Below are positions 38,977 to 45,072 of a DNA stretch of 64,000 nt, piece after piece (positions within the stretch are counted from its first letter, which is position 1; every line of letters starts with the position of its first letter). Location of the stretch: positions 1 to 64,000 of the IMG/VR virus record IMGVR_UViG_3300028536_000015. One strand, 5' to 3'. The notes under the pieces were generated by a model. That model was not told the DNA's origin. It made no database searches and was given only the letters and a program-made list of their open reading frames with translations. Position numbers and translations under genes: made by a program. Source of the DNA: a virus.

Positions 38977-39390
38977 ATGTCTAAACACAATGTGAGAATG
39001 TTGAAAATGGATATCCATGAGACGCCCAAAGCGTTCAATATCAATGGTATCACATTTTCCAAAAAACGCCTTACTGAACTGTTCCCCGGCTGTGGATGCG
39101 ACATCAAGACGTTCTATCGGCTAATGATTATCATGCCGTTCTTTGCGTCTCAAAAGAGCGTGGAAGAAGCCCCAACGGTTACAGGCAAATACGCCATCGC
39201 CAAGGCCAAACGGATTTTCGAAAACATCGGCCTGGATGACGCGTCTATTCTGCCGTTCATGCAGATTGCGGCGCAACTCGGCGAGCTTCAAATCCCGGAA
39301 TGCCTGGATGATATCACAGAACAGTGCCACGATCAGATTTGCGGCTGTGGCGCGAAGGTTTCACCGGGTACCAAAAATACCCTTCATTAA
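38977..39390 (+). CDS. 137-residue hypothetical protein
   Basis: The start at 38977 (MSKHNVRMLKMDIHE) follows GAGGGAGAGACCT. The protein has a Cys-rich patch 'FPGCGCDIKTFYR', a helical centre 'AIAKAKRIFENIGLDDASILPF' by position and another Cys cluster 'CHDQICGCGAKV' near the end, possibly binding metal. It is directly followed by the DUF3150-like gene. Confidence 0.6.
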   Translation: MSKHNVRMLKMDIHETPKAFNINGITFSKKRLTELFPGCGCDIKTFYRLMIIMPFFASQKSVEEAPTVTGKYAIAKAKRIFENIGLDDASILPFMQIAAQLGELQIPECLDDITEQCHDQICGCGAKVSPGTKNTLH

Positions 39391-39401
39391 CGGAGGGTAT
39401 G

Positions 39402-40331
39402 ATGGACTTAGCTAAGAGCGCGATGCTAGTAAGCGTCAATATCGTGAATGGCGGATTGCTGGGAGAACGTAAAAACGCAAAAGCAACGGCCCTGATCCAC
39501 AAGACCTATTCTATTGCTGATAAGCGTGCCAAAGCCAGCACGTTCTTGATTGACCGTAAGCATCCTAAAGTCAAAGCGGTTGTCGCAGCCTCACAACGCG
39601 TGCGCGAAGTCCTATATAAGTATACGCTATCATGGGGCGACGACAAAACGAGGCTTCTTTCGATTTCCGTGCATGAGCTTTTCAGCAAGAAAATATCCGA
39701 AGCAGAGGCTGAATTGCGGGAGGCGTGGGATGAGTATCTCCATGTTTATCCGTCGTTGGTTGCCGATAGCGAGCGCAAGGAAAGCGGCTTAGGCGGCCTG
39801 TTTGATGCGTCTCAATATCCAAGCGTCAAGAAGGCCAGAGAGCTTTTTGCTTTTAAGCTCACCTATTGGCCGGTTCCTAGCTCGGGTAACTTTGTTGCGG
39901 ACATCGCCACGGAAGCAGCGGCAAAAGCCAAAGCTGATATGGCGCTGGAGATCGAGACCCGGCTCAAGACAAGCGCGCAAGAACTTGTCAATCGAGGGCG
40001 TGAAGCCGTTGCTACCTTGATGGAGCGGCTTCAGTCTTTCAATAAAAAGGCTGACGGCAAGATTATTAAGGATAGCTTGATCAAAAACCTGGAAGAGGTT
40101 GCCCATCTGATCGAAGACATGAATATCACGGGAAATTCTGAGATTTATACCATGGCTCATAGGATCAGGCGGCTTTCTAAGGTCAGCGCCGTAGGGTATC
40201 GAATGAGCCCTCAGTTTAGGGCTAATGGACTTTCTCTCGGGGAAGCCATCCTTAAAGAACAGATCGACTTGGATACGCTCGATTTGGAAGTATCTGAAAT
40301 GGTTGCAGAAGCAGGTGAATACGAGTTTTGA
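39402..40331 (+). CDS. DUF3150-like helical protein
   Basis: The start at 39402 has GGAGGG at the right distance; the adjacent ATG at 39399 is too close. This 309-residue protein is all-helical with 'DKRAKASTFLIDRKHPKVKAV' by position, 'WGDDKTRLLSISVHELFSKKI', a mid-region AFKLTYWPVPSSGNF and a long Ala/Lys/Glu helix. Proteins of this type (DUF3150) lie next to MoxR-ATPase and VWA genes in phages, as here, so it is probably the third part of that machine. Confidence 0.6.
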   Translation: MDLAKSAMLVSVNIVNGGLLGERKNAKATALIHKTYSIADKRAKASTFLIDRKHPKVKAVVAASQRVREVLYKYTLSWGDDKTRLLSISVHELFSKKISEAEAELREAWDEYLHVYPSLVADSERKESGLGGLFDASQYPSVKKARELFAFKLTYWPVPSSGNFVADIATEAAAKAKADMALEIETRLKTSAQELVNRGREAVATLMERLQSFNKKADGKIIKDSLIKNLEEVAHLIEDMNITGNSEIYTMAHRIRRLSKVSAVGYRMSPQFRANGLSLGEAILKEQIDLDTLDLEVSEMVAEAGEYEF

Positions 40332-40387
40332 GTGCCTTAAAACTACCACATTATTATGGTTTACAGAAAGCTTGAACGAGAGGGAAT

Positions 40388-40483
40388 ATGGAAATCTTCT
40401 TTATGCTCTACGCCTTAGGACAGGCGATGTTACTTGTTTTGTCCACAAGACGACTAGCGAAAAACCCCCATCAGAAGGAATAG
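40388..40483 (+). CDS. 31-residue membrane mini-protein
   Basis: The reading ATG 40388 to TAG 40483 is preceded by GAGAGGGAAT at ribosome-site distance. The product is MEIFFMLYALGQAMLLVLST followed by a basic tail RRLAKNPHQKE, i.e. one transmembrane helix with a positive C-terminus. It ends three bases before the next ATG. Confidence 0.5.
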   Translation: MEIFFMLYALGQAMLLVLSTRRLAKNPHQKE

Positions 40484-40485
40484 CA

Positions 40486-40665
40486 ATGCCAGCACCGTTA
40501 CCGGATGATATCACGATTGATATCAAACTTTCTGTAGCCCGCGTCGCATGTGAGTTAGCCAAAAACTATATCATAATGATGCAGGGTGATCCACGCGATA
40601 ATCCGCACGGCGATAAGGTTTTAGCGGCCGTTTTGGATCAATTGGACGAAGCGTTGAAAGAATAA
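40486..40665 (+). CDS. 59-residue hypothetical protein
   Basis: This gene starts at ATG 40486 with AAGGAA just upstream. The product 'MPAPLPDDITIDIKLSVARV' (1-20) continues with 'ACELAKNYIIMMQGD' and an acidic helix. It is probably a small alpha/beta protein. Unknown. Confidence 0.6.
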   Translation: MPAPLPDDITIDIKLSVARVACELAKNYIIMMQGDPRDNPHGDKVLAAVLDQLDEALKE

Positions 40666-40715
40666 GCTTTCATGTCCACTGGCTTACGAGCCAGTGAGAT
40701 GAGCGCTTATGCTCA
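40664..40715 (+). promoter_or_regulatory. Tripartite hairpin element 8
   Basis: AAGCTTTCAT faces ATGAGCGCTT (one mismatch, one G:U) around a perfect CACTGGCT/AGCCAGTG stem; TGAGC can pair with GCTCA. The inner loop CTtacgAG is shared with elements 9 and 10. AGAGGGAGA follows. Confidence 0.72.
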
Positions 40716-40731
40716 AAGAGGGAGACCTTAA

Positions 40732-41769
40732 ATGCTGAAATGCAAAATTACACAGCTTGCTGACGTTGTGTATCCTTTGATCCACGCGAATATTCCCGTG
40801 ATGATCAAAGGACCTACCGGGGTCGGCAAGTCTGCGGTGATCAATACGGAGATCATGTCCCGTATCCGCACGGATTTCGGACAGGCTTCGAGGCTGCATG
40901 ATATCAGGCTTTCCACAAAAGATATTGTGGATGGCACTGGCATGCCGCTGATCGATCGCGAGAAGATGGCCACCTATTGGACGCGGCCCGCGTTTGTTCC
41001 GGAAGATGACGGCGAAATGCATGTCATGTTCCTTGACGAGTTCGGCCATGCGAATGTTCAACTCCAGCAGATGTCTTATCAGTTGGTGTTGGATCGTTCG
41101 TGCGGCGGATATCCATTGCCCAAAAAGAACCGCATTATCCTTGGCTCGAACACCAGGGAAGACGGCGGCGGCGACAACAAGATGTTGAAGCCGCTGGAAA
41201 ATCGTATGGCACATATCCAGGTGGAAGTCGATGAGATGGGCTTCATTGAGTTGATCAAGAAGTGGGGATGGGACAAGCGTCTGATTGCTTTCCTCAACCT
41301 GCGCCCTGAGTTGATCCATAAGGTGGACCCGAACCATCCGTCCTTTCCGACGCCGCGCTCTCTTGAGAACTTCAACAAAGTCCTTCAGGACCCGGCGCTG
41401 GCTCATTTGGACCCCAAGCCGCTCAAGTCTGTCCTGGAAAGCGCCGCGAGGTCTATCTTGGGCGAGGGGTTTGCGCATCAGTTCAGCACGTTCCTGGATC
41501 GTATCACCGCTGGTCTGCCCAAGATCGCAGATATCCTGGCGGACCCGACCAAGGCCAAGATGCCCGCTGATGCCCATTTCCAGTGGCTGATTGCCGGCAC
41601 CATCTCGCGCAACATGAACGCCAAGAATGCCCCGGCGTTCGCCAAGTACTTGGCTCGCATGTCGCCTGACATTGCGTCCATGTGTGTTCATGATGCAATC
41701 TCGCGGGATCGTGCTTTGGGCGATGTTGTTTCGCTCAAGGCGCTGTTGTTGGAAGGATCGGGGAAGTAA
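40732..41769 (+). CDS. MoxR/CbbQ-type AAA+ ATPase
   Basis: This 345-residue AAA+ protein has Walker A 'VMIKGPTGVGKSAVI' (about 23-37), Walker B 'HVMFLDEFGHANVQ' (about 97-110), sensor-1 region 'NRIILGSNTRED' and 'KPLENRMAHI' with the arginine. This is the MoxR/dynein-like class that works with VWA proteins as a chaperone or remodelling machine. The partner VWA gene follows at 42115. In phages such pairs have no established role. Confidence 0.85.
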   Translation: MLKCKITQLADVVYPLIHANIPVMIKGPTGVGKSAVINTEIMSRIRTDFGQASRLHDIRLSTKDIVDGTGMPLIDREKMATYWTRPAFVPEDDGEMHVMFLDEFGHANVQLQQMSYQLVLDRSCGGYPLPKKNRIILGSNTREDGGGDNKMLKPLENRMAHIQVEVDEMGFIELIKKWGWDKRLIAFLNLRPELIHKVDPNHPSFPTPRSLENFNKVLQDPALAHLDPKPLKSVLESAARSILGEGFAHQFSTFLDRITAGLPKIADILADPTKAKMPADAHFQWLIAGTISRNMNAKNAPAFAKYLARMSPDIASMCVHDAISRDRALGDVVSLKALLLEGSGK

Positions 41770-41770
41770 G

Positions 41771-42007
41771 ATGCAGGATTTATTTTATCTTCTTGCATCG
41801 ATCTTTCTAATCTTGATGATGGCGTGGATGTTTAGCCGCTCAGGATTTGACGATAGCGACAAGAGCCGTAGCGAGCGTTCTGGTTTGATGATCTTCACGG
41901 ATCACAAGACTGGTTGCCAATACGTTGGAACTATCCTTGGAGGTATTACTCCGCGCCTTACCTCGCAAGGTACTATTCTCTGTGTTTCCGAAGAGAAAAA
42001 AGATTGA
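41771..42007 (+). CDS. Membrane-anchored DUF6440-like protein
   Basis: The 78-residue product starts at 41771 with one N-terminal transmembrane helix (FYLLASIFLILMMAWMF), followed by a Ser/Arg-rich linker and 'LMIFTDHKTGCQYVGTILGGITPRL' by position (40-64). The D-x-x-TG-x-x-Y-x ... GG-x-TP order resembles DUF6440 proteins. Function unknown. Confidence 0.6.
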   Translation: MQDLFYLLASIFLILMMAWMFSRSGFDDSDKSRSERSGLMIFTDHKTGCQYVGTILGGITPRLTSQGTILCVSEEKKD

Positions 42008-42090
42008 CGTTTCCACTCATGGGCTTACGAGCCCATGCAGGAAGCGCCTAATGCTTTACATAAGAAAGCTTGAGTAAGCATTCTTATGGT
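42006..42090 (+). promoter_or_regulatory. Tripartite hairpin element 9, with extra hairpin
   Basis: GTTTCC pairs with GGAAGC around a perfect CATGGGCT/AGCCCATG stem; AAGC can pair with GCTT. The arms covary again relative to TTTCG/CGAAG. A second hairpin CATAAGAA-GCTT/AAGC-TTCTTATG follows, then AGAGGGAGA. Confidence 0.7.
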
Positions 42091-42114
42091 TCATCAAGAA
42101 AGAGGGAGATATTA

Positions 42115-43344
42115 ATGTTTGGAATGAAACCGAATGCAATGCGGCGGATGCTTCTGGCGCGGGAGCGGATCGCGAGAAAGAACCCGTTCTTTGCATCCAT
42201 CTTGTTCGGCGCCAATATCATCGAGAGCAAAAAGCATCAGACGATTTGGAGCGATGGATTGAACATCCTTTTCAATAAAGACTATGTTGAAGAGGGGAAC
42301 AATGACAAATACATTGAGGGAGATGTCCTTCACTCCGTTCTACACTGTGCCTTGCTGCATCATCCTCGCAAGCGCTATCGCGATCCCAAGAGATGGAATG
42401 AAGCCTGCGACTATCCTGTCAACGCCGTGGTCAAGGACTACTTTCCTTTGTCCCCGGATGCCTTGACCAGCCAGAAGTATGGCGCCTTGGCACCGGAAGC
42501 TGTCTATGAACTGCTTCAGAGACAAGAAGAAAAGCAGCAAGGCAAAGGCAAGCCTCAGAAGTCCAAGGGTAAGCCTGAGAAGGGCGACAAAGGAGACGAC
42601 AGTGGGCAGGGCGAGAACGATGAGAATGATCAGGACGATGGTGAGGGGCAGGAAAAAGAACAGCCCGGCACCATGTTTGAGCCTGACCCTGAGGATCAGG
42701 AACAGGATAGCGAGGAAAACGAGCGTCAGTGGAAAAGAGTTCTCACCGGCGCGATCGAGAAATCGCCTCCTGGGACCATGCCGGGAAGTCTCCAGCGCCT
42801 GATCCTGGATATCTTTCCAAAAGACAAGATCGATTGGAAGGACCTGATCCGGGATATGTCACGGGATGCCAAATCGAAGGCTACCAGAACGTGGCATCGG
42901 CCTAATCGGCGCCGCCTTGGCAATGATGAGTATATGCCGGGCTATGGCAACGATAACGTCTACAAGCTTGTCATGTGCCTGGATGTCTCGGGTTCGGTCA
43001 GTCAGCAAATGATCCAGGAAATGTGCGATGAGGCCGCAAGCCTTCTCGATCAGGACCTGGTCACGAATGTTACGCTGATCTCCGTCGATACGCGCATTCA
43101 GAATGTCTTGGAGGCAACAACCGGCGAGGATATCAAGGGTTGGAACGCAGGGGGCGGGGGAGGAACAGACTTCCGCAGCGCCATGGATACTATCGGCAAG
43201 ATGGAGGATGTCATTGGCTGTATCTTTCTGACAGACATGGCCACGAGTTCCTTTGGTACCGAGCCCCCGTTTGGGGTAGTATGGGTCGATTGGAGCGGTG
43301 GTGGCAGCAAGGCGCCTTATGGGCGCACTGTTTCTTACCGCTGA
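42115..43344 (+). CDS. VWA protein with degenerate metallopeptidase domain
   Basis: This 409-residue protein starts at 42115 (MFGMKPNAMRR). Residues 1-140 form a DUF2201-type metallopeptidase-like domain, but the zinc motif reads His-Ser-Val-Leu-His, lacking the catalytic Glu of HExxH. A Lys/Glu/Gly-rich low-complexity linker (about 143-195) separates it from the VWA domain, with the MIDAS motif 'CLDVSGSVSQQ' (about 287) and 'GGGGGTDFRSAM'. It is the presumed partner of the MoxR ATPase at 40732. Confidence 0.82.
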   Translation: MFGMKPNAMRRMLLARERIARKNPFFASILFGANIIESKKHQTIWSDGLNILFNKDYVEEGNNDKYIEGDVLHSVLHCALLHHPRKRYRDPKRWNEACDYPVNAVVKDYFPLSPDALTSQKYGALAPEAVYELLQRQEEKQQGKGKPQKSKGKPEKGDKGDDSGQGENDENDQDDGEGQEKEQPGTMFEPDPEDQEQDSEENERQWKRVLTGAIEKSPPGTMPGSLQRLILDIFPKDKIDWKDLIRDMSRDAKSKATRTWHRPNRRRLGNDEYMPGYGNDNVYKLVMCLDVSGSVSQQMIQEMCDEAASLLDQDLVTNVTLISVDTRIQNVLEATTGEDIKGWNAGGGGGTDFRSAMDTIGKMEDVIGCIFLTDMATSSFGTEPPFGVVWVDWSGGGSKAPYGRTVSYR

Positions 43345-43386
43345 TGCTTAAACACAGAGGCTTACAAGCCTCTGCATTAAGCACCA
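43342..43386 (+). promoter_or_regulatory. Tripartite hairpin element 10, lacking the third arm
   Basis: TGCTTAA pairs with TTAAGCA around a perfect CAGAGGCT/AGCCTCTG stem with the shared CTtacaAG loop. No downstream GCTT is present, so only the enclosing helix can form. GGAGGGAAAC follows. Confidence 0.65.
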
Positions 43387-43399
43387 TTAGGAGGGAAAC

Positions 43400-43696
43400 A
43401 TGAGAGATTACGTAGAACGTTCCTTGCTGATCAAGGGCCCATGGAATTTAGACGGAACAGAAGATTTGAGTCATTGGGGTAATGCCACCTTCATAAGGCA
43501 TATTACACCAAAGGGACCTGTAATAGAAATGAACCAAGGGGACCAATGGCATACCAGCATTCATAAAGTTCCGGGGCTCAATATTCCATATTGGCTATCC
43601 GGAAGACTACCTGAGGAATATAAGCAGATAAGATATTTTCCAGACGCTGATCCGTTTGATGACGTGGTATGTCTGGAGGGAGGAAATGATGCGTGA
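43400..43696 (+). CDS. Hypothetical protein, tandem paralogue A
   Basis: This 98-residue protein begins MRDYVERSLLIKGPWNL and continues DGTEDLSHWGN, then beta strands and an acidic end. It shares MRD, WNL-x-G-x-EDL-x-x-W with the next gene, so the two are a tandem duplication. Function unknown; the fold looks like a small beta-barrel. Confidence 0.6.
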   Translation: MRDYVERSLLIKGPWNLDGTEDLSHWGNATFIRHITPKGPVIEMNQGDQWHTSIHKVPGLNIPYWLSGRLPEEYKQIRYFPDADPFDDVVCLEGGNDA

Positions 43697-43997
43697 TATA
43701 TTCGATGAGTATACCTGGAACCTGACAGGGCAAGAAGACCTGAACAGTTGGCGCCATCAAACTCAAAAATGGTACAAGACAAAAAGAGGGTGGTTTCTAA
43801 CCACTACGGAAGACTACGGTTCAGTAATTCAACATTGGTTCTCTACGAATTCTGATAGTGATCTTCTTCCTGTATGGAACTTATGGGATGGAGCGATACT
43901 GCCTTATGATATCCTCGATGCTGAAGCTAACTGGGATCATAGTTTCGATTTGATCGATATCGAGCTGGCTGAGATGATCATGAAGGGGGAGCTTTAG
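43689..43997 (+). CDS. Hypothetical protein, tandem paralogue B
   Basis: The 102-residue reading starts at 43689 (MRDIFDEYTWNLTGQEDLNSW), eight bases inside the previous gene and with GGAGGGAGGAA upstream. It is rich in Trp and acidic residues, with a C-terminal amphipathic helix. It shares its N-terminal pattern with the product at 43400. Confidence 0.6.
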   Translation: MRDIFDEYTWNLTGQEDLNSWRHQTQKWYKTKRGWFLTTTEDYGSVIQHWFSTNSDSDLLPVWNLWDGAILPYDILDAEANWDHSFDLIDIELAEMIMKGEL

Positions 43998-43999
43998 AG

Positions 44000-44407
44000 G
44001 GAGGCAAGAGCACGGCTTGGTTATCATCATCAATCTTTACACCAAGTTTCCATAGCCGCTCCCCGCTCTCTCCCGGCTAGGTAAAGCCAGAGCAGTGGGA
44101 GCCAGCTAGCGCGTATCCCTGAGGTACCCGATATCGGGGGGTCAGCCGCCCGGCCTGCATTTGAGTTGCAGAACTGCCGTACATGCCTCAGGTACAGGCA
44201 TAGCCTTGGCGGCATTTGCCTGGGTCGGGGTTTACCCCGCGCTTCGTCCTTGGAATTCCGCCAAGCCGCCTTAGGAGATGGGATTTCGACCTGCTCAGAC
44301 GGCTAAAAGCCGGGCTGTGGGACTTTTTCGGGTTGATTAACTGTTACACTATGACTATAAGAAGCCTGTGCACAATTTCTGGATCGTCCTCAAAGTCAAT
44401 CCAGCCC
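44000..44407 (+). ncRNA. Structured non-coding stretch after the plus-strand block
   Basis: There is no gene in these roughly 400 bases, but there are many perfect helices: CTTGGCGG/CCGCCAAG (44205-44265) enclosing CGGGG/CCCCG (44226-44239), ATGCCT/AGGCAT (44183-44201) and CTGCA/TGCAG (44155-44171). GGCT/AGCC (44075-44088) and CGGCT/AGCCG (44300-44312) are also present. A plus-strand terminator follows directly. It could be a structured 3' untranslated region or a separate small RNA. Confidence 0.5.
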
Positions 44408-44408
44408 G

Positions 44409-44440
44409 AAGCCGTCCTGCTCCTACAGGGCGGCTTTTGT
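44409..44440 (+). terminator. Rho-independent terminator of the plus-strand block
   Basis: AAGCCGTCCTG/CAGGGCGGCTT pairs over eleven positions with one U:G pair that is only valid on the plus strand, a CTCCTA loop and then TTTTGT. It sits 30 bases before the end of the opposing small-terminase gene. Confidence 0.8.
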
Positions 44441-44470
44441 GGTTCTGCACTAAGATGTTGCGTATGTCAA

Positions 44471-44977
44471 TTAGTTGCCAGATTTTTCATCAGTCGGTGG
44501 TATTAGAATATTCCCGTCCTCCAGCTTGACGCCCAACGTATTTTCTATCGTTTTAGCATCCATTCCCAGTTCCTTGAGTTCCCCTTTAATGTAGCTGAGC
44601 AGTTGTTCCGGCGATTGATTATCAAAATCCCCAGGACCGCCAACCTCTTTGCGATCCAAAAACATGCGGAACATCTCGCCGCCAAGAAGCTTCGCGTTAG
44701 TGGCAGCCGCCGCCATCTGGCCTAGCTTTCGGCTCAGTTCCCAATCATCGAAAACGCGCTGTAGGATTTGCGAGCGGGAGAGCTGAGCCCTCCTAGCGTT
44801 GACATCCATTAGCTCATTGACGCGCCTCCTAATGACCTTGCGGGCCATCCTGCGGGAGGCGGCCAGTGGCGGGTTACCAGAAGTTCCACCTGTCTCCAGG
44901 TAGGCATCAGCGGGTTCCTTGCCGGCGACCACCATCTGGCAGAACCGCTCGTCTTCTAGGTTTCTTAGAACTCCCAT
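44471..44977 (-). CDS. terS: Terminase small subunit
   Basis: This 168-residue protein follows the layout of phage small terminases. An N-terminal helix-turn-helix has 'LEDERFCQMVVAGKEPADAYLETGG' by position (7-31) and 'RKVIRRRVNELMD', followed by a helical oligomerisation core and a C-terminal 'GGEMFRMFLDRKEVGGPGDFDNQSPEQLLSYI' region. It recognises the packaging site and loads the large subunit. It stands alone 27 kb from terL. Confidence 0.8.
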   Translation of the reverse strand: MGVLRNLEDERFCQMVVAGKEPADAYLETGGTSGNPPLAASRRMARKVIRRRVNELMDVNARRAQLSRSQILQRVFDDWELSRKLGQMAAAATNAKLLGGEMFRMFLDRKEVGGPGDFDNQSPEQLLSYIKGELKELGMDAKTIENTLGVKLEDGNILIPPTDEKSGN

Positions 44978-45005
44978 GCAAATCCTCTTAATCCTCTTGA
45001 GAGAG

Positions 45006-45041
45006 TAAAAAAGACCCCCTGAGAGTTATCCCAGAGGGTCT
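45006..45041 (-). terminator. Rho-independent terminator of the ATPase-replication operon
   Basis: On the minus strand AGACCCTCT pairs with AGGGGGTCT (one G:U) and is followed by TTTTTT. It lies 32 bases after the stop of the AAA ATPase gene, and separates it from the terS gene. Confidence 0.85.
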
Positions 45042-45072
45042 AAGAAAAAGCAACATATCGGATGGGGGAGGA

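Noticed and set aside
36474-43386. CRISPR array from the evenly spaced repeats
   Set aside because: Spacing is set by genes, repeat units are not identical, and their inner stems differ; no cas genes are present.
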